From: Apostichopus japonicus
Lineage: Eukaryota; Echinodermata; Holothuroidea; Aspidochirotida; Stichopodidae
Length of the DNA stretch: 64,000 nucleotides
NCBI RefSeq assembly: GCF_037975245.1
Contig: NC_092564.1
Span: 25,351,484-25,415,483, forward strand
Reading direction: 5' to 3'
Shown: piece after piece, positions 1 through 62,784 of the stretch
Numbering within the stretch: position 1 is the stretch's first letter
How the letters are laid out: the number at the start of each line of letters is the position of its first letter
The notes under the pieces: model-generated
The model's input: the letters and a program-made list of their open reading frames with translations, nothing else
What the model was told of the DNA's origin: nothing
Databases searched by the model: none
Made by a program: the position numbers and the translations under genes

Positions 1-170
1 GCTATAATGACAAGTATGCATACAGAATTATGTGCTAGTTTCTACACATGAATTGAAAAACATGGCTTGGCAGTACAAGTACATGTTTCACGTATTAGCT
101 TGACTATACTTGGGCTTCATTTCAATGTGTTAAAGGGAATATATTGTTCATGTGTTTTTTGGGGGGGGGG

Positions 171-1443
171 GGTGGGAACAGGGATGTCCCTAGAGGGGGG
201 TGTGGGGGGGTGTCTCACCCCCCAATCTTGGTAAAAATGACGATAGTTGGAAAATTTGAGTGCGACAGTCGGAATTTCCGACTGTCGGAATTTCCGACTG
301 TCGCCAGCTTCAATTCGGAATTTCCGACTGTCGCACTCTGATTTTTCTGACTGTCGCACTTTTATTTTCATATGTGCTTGTAACTTGTGAGTGACATAAA
401 ATTTTCGATCAAAATTGACCTTTAATCAGTCATATTTACCACGCTTTCCTCGTAACATTGAGAAATTGTATCTCGCGATCCTTATACTCCACCATACAAA
501 ACTTCGTATGATTTGTACTCTAACAAAAAGTACAATGTTCGCCAGCTTCAATTCGGATAATTTATGTATTAATTTTGCTATTGGGTGGGTCGACCCTGTT
601 CGCTTGCTTCAAGTTAGTTCAGGATATACCAGGGACGTAGCCAGGAGGAGCAGGGGAGCGACTGCTCTCCCCTTTCAGTGTCGAAAAATATGTTTAAAAA
701 CTGTTGTTATTACACTGCTAATACACGACGATATTTGTTTTTAGGCCACTGCACATCTGGCTGTCTTACAAAATATGAAAGTTTATATTGTCCATCAGTT
801 AAGTTCGTCAAATGTATTAAAGTCCAGACATTGGACAATAAACAAGAATCATCCTTCTGGAAAAATTGTAAAAGAGCACAATGTTTGTCTTTCTGATATA
901 TTATGTAAAAGAACATGTAAAAGAATTCAAACAGGAAACAAAATCTGCTGATAATATGATATCATATGATAATGATGAAACTGGCAACAAATTGCACCAG
1001 ATCGCATCTAAGGACCTTCAATTGTTCAAAAATATCTCAAAGGGAGAGGGACACCTCCTCCCATTAGACCCCTCCCCCATATCAATCGCAAAAGGTGCTC
1101 CCTCTTTCAAATTCCTGGCTACGTCGTTGGGATATACATTGTCTTTTTGGTATACAATTAAAACACTCAATGCTAATCAATGGAAGCTTAAAAGTGCCAT
1201 CAACATAAGCAAAAACTTTGCCCCATAAGGTACTAATGTATCGAAAAAAGTTCGGAACATAAGTGCAGTCGCGAAAGATGGGGTGTCTGACTGACACTGA
1301 CCGTATCCTTGACGATTAGTATGGGGGGGGTACAAGGCAGCAGTCGGAATTTTCTGGCTCCAAAACCCATCCAGTTGGAATTTCAGCCTCTACACCCCCC
1401 CCCCCCCCAATCATCAAGCCTTAGCTACGTCCCTGGGTGGGAA
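171..1443. mobile_element. hAT-like TIR element with 8-bp target duplication (outer element)
   Basis: Ends pair as inverted repeats: CAGGGATGTCCCTAG at 179, and the complement of the right end ending at 1435 reads CAGGGACGTAGCTAAG. Both sides carry the 8-bp direct repeat GGTGGGAA (171-178, 1436-1443), as expected for hAT insertions. It contains poly-G and poly-C tracts and is interrupted by a second element at 630-1129. I see no transposase, so it is non-autonomous. Confidence 0.75.
622..1137. mobile_element. hAT-like MITE (~500 bp) nested in the outer element
   Basis: Element 630-1129 starts CAGGGACGTAGCCAGG and ends CCTGGCTACGTCGTTG, a 16-bp inverted pair with three mismatches. It is flanked by an exact 8-bp duplication, GGATATAC (622-629 and 1130-1137). 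Its right part (GCACCAGATCGCATC) recurs in reverse near 33380, so it belongs to a family. No transposase is visible. Confidence 0.8.
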
Positions 1444-2233
1444 GCTTTGATTTTTTGTTTGTGATTAATATTAATTACTGAAAAGTTTGTTTTTCATTTA
1501 CAATTACTCCGTAATGAACATCCTGTTATGAAAAGAGTCCAGGATATTGTCTTTAACTGTCTTAGCTTTAAGTAAAATGATAATAGCTGCACAATCAATC
1601 ACATAAAGTATTGTCGCTGCAGTACAGATGTACAGGACATTCAGGTACTAATGGCAATAAACTGCTTAAAAGGATCTAGTCCAGAGGAAAAGTGATTTTT
1701 GAATTTAACAAAAAGAAGAATTTATGCTTGCTGTAGAAGCATCCTGGTGGAATTTGCATGTGATTCCTACCTCTGTATTTGAAGATATTGACTGCTGAAA
1801 TTGTCATAGTCTATGGTGTGATGTCATAGTCGTGGCAATGACAGCAAAACGTTTTGACTTTCTTTAGTATCTTTATGTATTTTTCACTTGATTGTATTGA
1901 CCATGGATTGGATGGATTTATAAGTTCTGATTTTGCTTTGGGATGTGAAGTTATCCAATGACTTTAGTATACTGTTTAATTGTTAATGCATCCCAAGTTT
2001 GAAGAATCACTTTTGGATGTACATTTTACAGTTCTAATGTTCATCATAAAATAGATTTGTCAGTGTACATCGAATTACATTCACTCCTGTTTGTTCCAAG
2101 TTCACTTTTGGTCCAAAATGCAATTTGAGTAATATTGTTGTCTCAAAAACAGTCCCCAGGAATTGAATGCAAATTTCATCAAGATGCTTAGAATATATAC
2201 AGTATGTTCCTCTTTCATCTGGACTGTCCTCAT
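1444..2233. other. No recognisable feature
   Basis: Unique-looking AT-rich DNA. I see no convincing exon, RNA gene or repeat. Confidence 0.5.
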
Positions 2234-2600
2234 AAAGGGTGTGAAGACTAGCGCATAAAGAATGTCTGATGCCGGTAATCTGACCTAGTTTCGAATGAGG
2301 TGTATATAACAGAAGTGTTAGACACCACCATCGATCCCAGAAAATGCACACACAGCTTGCTACAGTTGGTAATTAGACACTAGTGTACAGTCAATACATG
2401 CAGCTACGTTCAATACCCACAACACAGTGAACATAGCAGCCATAGACATCTCAGGTGTAGATAAAAGATAACAAGGTATCACGTTTCATTACTGTCTGTA
2501 TTTTGTAGCAACAAGCAGAAAACTTCACTTGCAAGCAACGGAAAGTTAACTTTATTCAGAGGGCAGCAAGCGGTTTGGGGCGAGTCTTCAATGCCTTTAA
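2234..2600. mobile_element. TTAA-type TIR element, copy 1
   Basis: About 365 bp, colinear with the copy at 42973-43343. The left end reads AGGGTGTGAAGACT and the complement of the right end reads AGGCATTGAAGACTCGCCC. TTAA is intact on the right (2597-2600) and degraded to ATAA on the left. Non-autonomous and non-coding. A TTAA target suggests piggyBac-type mobilisation, though the termini are not the classical ones. Confidence 0.7.
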
Positions 2601-4604
2601 GTGTGGAGAGTTATGTATATTAATTGCTTCATGTACTGTACTTTTCATATACAGTACTGTACTATTGAAAGAAATTATCCCAGATAGAAATCTATGGGCA
2701 CAAAATCACTTGACACACTCTCAAGAATCCTAGAAGTTATAAATTCTTCTTTCTGACTTATTGACTTATTTAACTCTGTTTTTTTGCCCAACTCTTTCCC
2801 CATATTCTGTCCTGGGCAGTGTTTTTCAAACCAGATACACATCTAGATATTTGCACACCCTGACCAGGACAGATATATAGCAAAGTTTTAAAGCAGAAAT
2901 TTGATAAAGAAAGTTAAGCAGAGAGTTAAATACAGCGAAACCAGAGTGGATTCGAAGCTTGAATCTGATGATAATTTGTATTGTTATGGTACAGGGGGGT
3001 ATCACTTAATAGTTACATTTTCATAGCAATTTTGACACATATCTTAGTTTTTTTTAATGAAATAGAGTAAAACTAAACTACGGACAGCACTAGTATTGAC
3101 ACATCTTTTGAGTGGCTTAACAAATTGATCATATTTGCATAGCAAATGCAATACTGGATAAACAAATATTTGTGATAGCACTTCCAGATGACTCAATCGA
3201 CTTAAAATCAAATTCGATATAAAGCTGGTCTTGATTGACCGTAGGTGTGACAATTATTCAAGTATTATGTAAATTTCCATTGTGTTTGCAGAGATCTTCC
3301 ATTTCATCAATGTGCTGCCCCTGATTGGTCAGTCAGATATACATGAATTTCCTCCCTTACCTATCTCCTCACAACCTCAGCACTATAGCTCGTCTGTGCC
3401 TAGAGTGAGCTTTCTCTTTTTACCAATGTTCAGTGAACTTAAAGCAGACCATTCTAATGTCATATATGGACAAAAAAGTCTGCAGATTAGATTTTGTTGT
3501 TGTTTTTTTGAAATTTGAATTTAATATCCTGCTTGAAAGTGGATGCATCAGAATATGTATAGATTGCCGTTCAGTGACCGTATAGATGATGTTTTACATT
3601 TACAACCTCTGCAGTGAAATTGAAACTTTGCCCAGATCCATAGTCAAAAGAAAAGAACATTGACAAGGAATTTTTTTTTTTTTTTTTTTTTAAAGCTGAA
3701 ATCTTCAACAAACAATATCTGGAAACTGTACATAAATATTTACAGGAATATTAACTGAAAAATGTCACCAGGATGCTAAGGATTTAAGTTCCTAATTCTT
3801 TGTTTTGTTTCTTTTTTTAAATTACAATGATTTCCAATCGTTAATACATAGTTTTATAACAATGAGACCAGGAATAAGGGAATTTTTTCGTGTGGTTTTT
3901 TACAATGTAAAACAAAAGATCTAAAAATTTAAATAGAGACCGGGGAAAACACCAAAAAAACACTGTTGACAGAATTGGGAACAGGAAAAACTAATCCAAT
4001 GCTCATAATACAGCAGGACTATACACAAATTATTTGTTATTCGTTGGGCAGATAATAGTTTTCTCTCGTCATGATATTAATTCACTTTAATTTCTAATGT
4101 TTTCACTTAAAGAACTCCAAAGGGCGACACCAGAACCTTTAAGCTGAGAAATTGAGAATGATACATATGAGTCCTGGACATAGATGTTTGTAGCATGTTA
4201 TAAGAATGAGTGTTGTACGCATTGTTTAGATATCATTGTTATAATTGTTACAATTTTATTGTTATTAAAGCAAATAGTTTGTGAAAATTATCTGGTATTA
4301 ATCCCATTATGAAACTTTTAAAATGAGAAAAATTCCTAAATTGATATCTATAGAGCTCCTTAAGTGTAAGCAAGTTTAAGTTTTTGAAAAGGGACACAGA
4401 ATCTGAAGTATATGAAACATTACAAATATTTCTGTCGGTTTCGGGATCTCGTAAAAGCTATCAAGTGTTGACATTAACCCTAACACAAGGATGTTGTAGA
4501 TTAAATGAGGCAATGCAGGTGCATTATAAATTGTCAGTAAAGTGAGTTGAGGTAAAAAACAACGAAACGAGCCGACTATCTCGACTTGCTAGGAGATATC
4601 GGAA
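2601..4604. other. No gene; one poly-T tract and one dispersed-repeat fragment
   Basis: AT-rich DNA with a poly-T run at 3671-3691. At about 3353-3405 there is a partial reverse copy of the dispersed CTTACCTGTCTCC family. Nothing else is supported. Confidence 0.5.
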
Positions 4605-4930
4605 CGTGGCTACAACTACGCTACAAAAGTGAAAACCCACACTGAAAGCGTAAAAATTAACGAAGTACATGAAAGCAAAACATCTTATGCTAAGTAAGAA
4701 AAGCTGAAACACATGTACATACGGAAAAACATGCCTATCCGCGTAAACAAGGCGGTATAGGCAACGCTACAAATTACGCTACAAGGGGAAAACCCACACA
4801 AAAGCGTAAGAAGTAACGAAGGTACATGAAACAAGCAAAACATATTATCTTTTAAAGTAAGAAAAGCTGAAACATGTACATACGAAAATATATGCCTATC
4901 CGCGTAAACAAGGCGGTATAGGCAACGAAC
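4605..4930. repeat. Two-copy tandem duplication, ~160-bp unit
   Basis: Two imperfect copies offset by about 160 bp share CGCTACA near 4619 and 4778, AAGTAAGAAAAGCTGAAAC, and GCCTATCCGCGTAAACAAGG near 4733 and 4894. Non-coding; probably part of a larger degraded repeat. Confidence 0.75.
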
Positions 4931-5216
4931 GAAGTAGTCTCGCAGAGCTACTACCTGTTACCCTAAAAACGTTACGTAAGAAAAAACGAACGCATGGGCG
5001 AGAGTGTACACTAAAAACAGCCCCCAAAAACACCCTTCCCTACAAGAAAAGGATACTTATCAGGCTGGAAAAGATCCTTGGAAGTGCAGAAGTCCTGATA
5101 GGAAACTTCTAGAGTATAAATCCAAGGTAATCCGGGCGAATTTCGCGAAAATTTTTCTAACTCCGAAAAACACATTGAGACACTTTGTGGGTAGAAAAAT
5201 GAAGGGAGGCCATTAG

Positions 5217-5340
5217 GGCCAGTGAGGGTGTACAGTGTTAAAAGATTACCAGGGCATTCTAGACACGGTAGAATGCGGTGCATAGGTTGTGGGGAGACAG
5301 GTAAGTGGGTCACTCGTAAATATATAAACCAGTAAGTTTT
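5217..5340 (+). repeat. Dispersed ~90-120-bp repeat family, reference copy
   Basis: This copy runs through GTGTACAGTGTTAAAAG, GGTAGAATGCGG and GGGGAGACAGGTAAG to AACCAGTAAGTT. Related copies lie at about 6020-6145 (same strand, partial) and, in reverse, at about 3353-3405, 6577-6663, 11288-11345 and 11832-11960. Mechanism unknown; it resembles an old MITE or SINE fragment. Confidence 0.6.
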
Positions 5341-6419
5341 ATAATTTCAACCTGTTATTTGTACTACTTGCATCAAAAGCTGTTGAAAGATCAAGATAGA
5401 GGGTAGCTGTACATAACGTATTATCCAATCCTTCCAAAGATTTTTGGGGACAAGATTCAGGGCTGCCATATATGTGGAGTGCTTTTTACAGAAACCATTT
5501 GGATACAATAAGTTATTCTTAAGTTAAAAAGTTGTAAAAACAGTTATGAACAAGCTGTTCAATAATTTTAGATATTGAAGTTAAAACAGATATTGTTGCC
5601 AGATATAAAAAAAACCTTTAACCGGCCAATACTAAAGAAATTAATTTACATCTGAATAAATACATCTGTAGTTGTTCTTTTTCACAGGCCAGTTAATGGT
5701 ATTTGCCAGAAATTGAGGAGTGTTACATAATAAGACAAGTTTAAATGACTATACAGTCTAGTATAAAGGTCAAGTTGTAGGTCAAATGCAAAATGAGGGG
5801 AGAAATATAATGCTTGTTGAAGTTCTAGTATAGGTGACCATAATCACACTTTCTAGCATATTTTGGTACAACAACACTTTGTACTGATGTTGATGTCTGT
5901 TATTTATCATCTGATGTCAATATTTTGGAGTGAATAGAAATAATTTACAGCATTTATATGAACAAAGATACTTTGTGTACTTAATTGGTCTCTAACCCCA
6001 TTGTGGTCATTAGGGGGAGGGGGGGGGGTGGACAGTGCAAGAATGTTACCAGTTGTTATAAGCTTGGTAGGTAGGATTGCATATACATACAGTATGGAGA
6101 CAGGTAAGTATAGTCATTCGTAAATACCCAAACCAGGAAGTTGTTGGGTATTTCTAAGTTTGTTGTTATACCATTTTATGTAATATTAATCTATTTCATT
6201 TCTTGCTATGTATATATCTATAAGGAAGCCAGGGTTCAGATACCAAACAAGTCCATCCCAGTCTACTTTGGATGTGACAATGTTTGAAATGCTAACCACT
6301 ATTAGCATATTTACTTTGTATATATACATAGATCACTAAAATTCTATGAATAGTTTAAACCGCCTGTTAAGTTCAACCTCTCTCATTTCCTGAAACAGTT
6401 GAAATTCCATACTAGTGCC

Positions 6420-6924
6420 ATTTATATTTGTATTGTAAATGTCACTTGTTCCAAATGTTTATTCACTACAGTACTTTGGCTGACTGTACAGTATATTTCC
6501 TTGTGCAATCTGGCTGTTGCTTGATGTATTCAATTTCTGTTATCTTTGTCATAATAAATTTACTTTGCTCCTCGCTTACCTGTCTCCTCACAACCTTAGC
6601 ACCTCGTTCTACCGTGCCTATAAAGTCCTGGTAAAATAATAACACTGTGCTCCCTCTGTGACCGGACCCCCCCCCCGGTCACTGCCCTTCCTCCTCATTC
6701 TACCATTAAAAGTGTCATCACACAGACTTCTTGTGGAAAAATTTCCCTTGGATTTCGTCTTGGTTTTTTTTTGGCGATGATATGCCACTATATTTGCCAT
6801 TATATTTGTATTGTAAATGCCACTTGTTCCAAACGTTTATTCACTACTTTTGGCTGACTGCATATTTCCTTGTGCGATCTGGCTGTGCTTGGTGTATTTA
6901 ATTTCTGTTATCTTTGTCATAATT
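6420..6924. repeat. Diverged direct duplication, offset 378 bp
   Basis: Segments 6420-6562 and 6799-6924 share TATATTTGTATTGTAAATG, CACTTGTTCCAAA, TTGGCTGACTG and AATTTCTGTTATCTTTGTC. The interval between them holds a reverse copy of the dispersed family and a C-rich run. Confidence 0.75.
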
Positions 6925-8139
6925 GATATAACCAGCTGAATCCCTTACATGTAATGTAGTCTATATTTCAAGATGGCTATCAGATTTGGAATTTGCAAAG
7001 AAACATATAGACTCAGTTGTGTTAGACTTTTGCCCTGTTGAATCTATGATATATATCTATTTAAGTTACATTGTTTACACACCCTTGGGATGTCATTTAG
7101 CCATTCAAGATTTCAAGAATAGTTGAGTCCAAAATGAGAGCTACTGTATATAGTTGCTCTGCAAATCCGCCCAGGCCCTCTTTGCTGCCTACCTACGTAC
7201 CCTTCCGTGACATTTCCTTTACTCTAATAACAGGGGATGCATAAATAAACACAACACAAGTAGAGTAAGATTTCCTGAAATATTATCATTGTAGAGATCC
7301 GACACTAATGTATTCTGAATATATGGATAACAGTACAAGACCAGATAAACAGGAAGGACAAACCCTATTGTGTTGTTAGTTTATGTCAGCTAATTGTAGC
7401 CACACTTTGATGACCATGAGAAAAGTGTGGTCTGAATCTATGTGATAAGTCCTTCTATTCCCCTCCACCTTGCCCCACCTTCTCCTTGCCCTTCTCTTTT
7501 GTCATCTGCCTCATCTCATTTGATGTGATAGGAGCATCATGTAAATAATGTATTGTCAAGGTCAAGATAAATGTCACAGATGAATTGTTAAGGTTGAAAT
7601 TACCAGTGGAAGGAACCAACGATTCCTGTACACATGTAGTCTGGATTGAACAGTGCATTCAGTATGGTAGAGGTATCTATAAATCCTGATTCCTGTACAC
7701 AGTCTGCACACGGTCTGGATCTGAAAGTACACTATATATATATATTACATAATAAAAGTCAATTTATTCAGAGGGGTAAATTCCCCCTGTGCAGATTCCT
7801 GTACAAATGCAGCCTGTTTTCAAGAGTACGGCAGGTGTGTAATACAGTAGCTCTACTTTGTAGGCTGTAGTTGTGTACGACTGTATCTACAGCTCAGCTG
7901 GAACATACATCCTGTCGTGTTAAAGTACCTTACTTCCTATTTACTGGCAAGTCATATCAATTTACACATCAGCTACTGTAGTTCCATGCTGAATTCCTGA
8001 TGACTGTGTATATATTTAACACTGTGTTTAATAGTGAACTGTATGTTTCAACTACACTGTAGATTACACTGTGTACTGTATGTGCTGTATATGCACCGTA
8101 GTGACCTAGGTCTAGAACAATAGAAAACTAAACATGCTA
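6925..8139. other. No recognisable feature
   Basis: AT-rich DNA without a supported exon. A short TATATA tract lies near 7733. Confidence 0.5.
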
Positions 8140-9060
8140 TACATAGTGTGAAAATATAAATTTGCATAGCAACCCATTTACCATGTCCACCTTTGTCTAT
8201 GAACTGGTTTATTAATGTAATGGCCGGACACTAGGTATACTCAGTGTGAAAATATGAATTTGCATATATATGCAAATTCATATGGGTCTGCTATATACAG
8301 TAGCAGACCCATTTTCCATATCAGTGCACTGAACATTGTCTAGTAACTGGTTTATTAGTTTAATAGACACTTTATATTACTCAGTGTGAAAATATTAATT
8401 TGCATGGCAAACCCATTTTCCATGTCAGTGCACCATTGTCTAGTAACTGGTTTATTAATGTAATGGACACTCTGTATACTCAGTGTGAAAATATAAATTT
8501 GCATAGCAGACCCATTTACCATGTCAGTGCACTGTTGTCTAGTAACCGGTTTATTAATGTAATGGACACACTTTATACTCAGTGTGAAAATATTAATTTG
8601 CATAGCAGACCCATTTTCCATATCAGTGCACCATTTCTAGTAACTGGTTTATTAATGTAATGGACACACTGTATACTCAGTGTGAAAATATTAATTTGCA
8701 TAGCAGACCCATTTTCCATATCAGTGCACCATTTCTAGTAACTGGTTTATTAATGTAATGGACACACTTTATACTCAGTGTGAAAATATTAATTTGCATA
8801 GCAGACCCATTTTCCATATCAGTGCACCATTTCTAGTAACTGGTTTATTAATGTAATGGACACACTGTATACTCAGCGTGAAAATATAAATTTGCATAGC
8901 AGACTCATTTACCATGTCAGTGCACCATTGTCTAGTAACTGGTTTATTAATGTAATGGACACACTGTATACTCAGTGTGAAAATATAAATTTGCATAGCA
9001 GACCCATTTACCATGTCAGTGCACTGTTGTCTAGTAGCCGGTTTATTAGTTTAATGTAGA
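8140..9060. repeat. 98-bp minisatellite, about 9 units
   Basis: Units start CAGTGTGAAAATAT at about 8242, 8382, 8481, 8580, 8678, 8776, 8874 and 8973, with a degenerate unit before them. Each contains ATTTGCATAGCAGACCC and CTGGTTTATTAATGTAATGG. The longer gap between the first two units holds a perfect palindrome and a hairpin. Apparent open frames here are repeat translation. Confidence 0.92.
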
Positions 9061-10032
9061 CAGACTGTATAGACACAATAGGAGGAGGAGGAGGAGGGCT
9101 GGGTCGCCGGGAAAGGGGTGAAGAAGAAGACTGAAGAAGTATTGTGCTAGAGTTAATATTGATTCTGTCCTTGTAATTAGTATGCAATCCTTATTATGCT
9201 ACTTGCTTCATGCTACTTGCACTCTGTGCTTCGTTTACCTACTAACACAATAAAGACTAACGAGCACTCAAGCATAGAGGATCATGGCATGGAGCTCAAG
9301 TTCCTGTGTGGGTCTACTACTGAAGACTGTAGTCGTCTTCAAGTGGCACTACACTGTGTACATGTACTGTAGTATACTGTACAGTAGTTCCTGGTTCACT
9401 ACTGACTGCTCTTGACATTGTACACTGTAGCTCGATAGAATCATCATGACTGGAGCTGCTGTGTGGTGAACCAGACTGCACTGCCTGTTGTGGTATTGTT
9501 TGGAGTTTAAAGCAACAAAGGAAGGGAGGGAACAAATTTGTACCAGGAACTTGCCTGACCAGTCAATCCCCCCCCCCCATCTTGCAATATATATACTGAT
9601 TTTACCTGTATACCATGAGATCAGCAGTTTAAGTAGATCTAACCTTCCAGACCATATATGTCAAAAGATAGGACAGGATGGACCAACTGTACACACACAC
9701 ACTCATACTGTGATCTGTGCTCTCAGTAAATTATAGTCTTACTTAAATAAATAAGCAAGAACGAAACCTGTATTAACTAGAAGTTCCTTCTCGTCTTCAC
9801 TGAGTGTCTAGTTCCCCACAACCATAGAACGTTCGTTGCACTGATAGAAGTCTATTAGAGCCATGCAAATAAACATGATTGATTTGTTATGACAAAGTCG
9901 TGATATGTTATTACAAATTATTAACTTGTTATAACAAAATTATTACACGTTAAATATATAATGTGTCAGAAGAATTTAATAATGTGTGATATATTAAAAA
10001 TTTATCATAAAACAATGAACATCTTTCGCATC
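9061..10032. other. Upstream flank of exon 1, no supported promoter element
   Basis: Contains a short GGA-rich run (about 9081-9096), a poly-C run near 9569 and an (AC)n tract near 9690. The 5' UTR and promoter of the kinase gene may lie here or further upstream; no motif decides it. Confidence 0.4.
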
Positions 10033-60669
<50,637 letters not shown>

Positions 60670-61817
60670 AATGTAATCTCTTTGTAAAAAATACAATTAT
60701 TTCAACATCCAATAGTGTGAGATTCAGTCTGATACAACTCAAGGGTACAGAGGTGAAAAGCCACCATCTTTACAAATCTATTGCCAATGTTTGCTTAGGA
60801 AACATCCCAGAAATATGGCCGCCGATAACGTGAATCCTGAATAATGTGATTGAGAATGTTTCACGTTATCCGGTGTTTCCTGGTGAAGAAGAGAATGGAT
60901 TGTATGGTTGCATGGTTCCCCCATCAAACACTGGATTCTTGGAACGATTGGAATCGATAACAGATTCAAAATGGATTATACATAGCATGGCATTTACCTA
61001 CGTTTAGTTTGTTCAGGACAGTACTCACCCAATCATCGTAGAATTGCAGTCTTGTTAAGAAATGATCTATTTACAAATATTTGTCACCCTGTAGAGTTAA
61101 TTGTCATTTATACAGTTTGAAACAGTTTTGATTAAGTAAGTGTACCTAAGTAAGTGTACCTAAATTCCAACTGATATACATTTATGGTAATTCTCGTTAA
61201 CTATTTTGTCGTGGGATGACACCAGGTCCTTTATTTAAAGGTGAGATGTTGTTCGTTGTCACATTGTAACGGCCATTAGCATATTTACCACAGTTACTCT
61301 GATATAGTAGATGGCAAAGTAAATTTGATCAGTGAAACAACATATATCTTTGTGTTCCAACTCTTTTTTTTTCTGTATCAGGAAATTTCAAATAATTCTT
61401 ATAAATTAATTGGCAACAAAAAAGTTTGATCAATAACATCAAGGGAAATATATTTAATGAGTTTTCAGCCATGTTGGAGACACAAGCTGCTTCTTTGGTA
61501 TTTGGTTTTGCAGTATTTGCTTTGCAAGAAAAGTTTGTATCACACTCTTGGACGGTTTGGAGTCAATAGCTGGATTATTGATTTGAAACCTTTGAAAAAA
61601 TTTGAAGAAAAAAAAGATGAACATGAGGTTCATATTCAAAAGTTAATAATTATTGTCCTAGGGTGCACAAAACAAGGTATTGATTGTTCAACATATTGAA
61701 ATTCATACAGGCAAAGATTGGTTAGTGGATCAATAACATCAATTCAATTCTCATAATGAAATATACAGCTGTAATATTGTCTTGCAAAATAACAACAATA
61801 GACAATAGAAAACACAT

Positions 61818-62050
61818 ACTGCTAAATGGTTACTCATTACAATGGGGATATATGAATTAGCTCATTGCTGGATAATTACATGTACTGCTAAATGGTCACT
61901 AATATCAATGGGTCTACGAAATAGCTCATTGCTGAGTAATTACACATACTGCTAAATGGTCACTCATTACAATGGGTCTATGACATAGCTCATTGCTGGA
62001 TAATTATATGTACTGCTAAATGGTCACTCATTACAATGCATTCTCATTAC
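61818..62050. repeat. ~65-bp tandem repeat, 4 units
   Basis: ACTGCTAAATGGT at 61818, 61884, 61948 and 62012, followed by CACTCATTACAATGGG and AGCTCATTGCTGGATAATTA. Non-coding. Confidence 0.9.
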
Positions 62051-62746
62051 AATGCCAACTAGGTCATTGGTTTGTATTAAATCCAAATAAGTTATGGATT
62101 GAGTGCTCATAAAGATGGCTATTTTTGCAACATTTGAAAAGAATTACATTTCCTTTCTATTTATTTAAGGTTAATGGGCGTTTCATGCCCTCCCTAAAAA
62201 TTGAAAGTCAATATGTCACACATGATAACTTTTTCATTTCTGATATCTCCTCATAATTTTGCAATATTTATATGTATCCCAGAATTGCTTGGAGGACTTT
62301 TGTCTCCTTTTCTGCCATTGTAGATATTTTGTTTATTACCCAGGAATAGTTTGTATTACATTTTGATGGACCAACATTTCATAAAGTTTTTTTTTCTTTT
62401 GTGTTACAAAGTTAATATTTTTTACCTCTTAGACTACATTACACACTTTGTGTTTTACTTTCTGTTCTTCGAGGGTAACAAATTTGTTGTATCAGAAAAA
62501 GAGTTCCTTGTATTTTCACTTCCTTCTAAGTGTGTTTCAAAAAACTTGATGAAAACTGCGGAAGTAACAAAAATGTATATATGCCTTTATCAAAGCATTA
62601 TAGGGCATGATGTTTCATTTCCTTACAAGAATTAACACAAGCAGAGCTGGAGAAAATGTATACAAATGAGTTCTAAAGCCATGTATAATTTTGAACAATA
62701 ATGCAACAGGTTAGCTACATATTTGTATCAATGATTTCTGTATTGT

Positions 62747-62784
62747 GGGGGGGGTAGTTTTTTCTACCCCCCCCCGTGGGGGGG
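62747..62784. repeat. G8/C9 hairpin followed by a second G run
   Basis: GGGGGGGGTAG (62747-62757), a T-rich loop of about six bases, then CTACCCCCCCCC (62764-62775), then GTGGGGGGGTAG. The stem is perfect over 11 bp. Confidence 0.8.
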
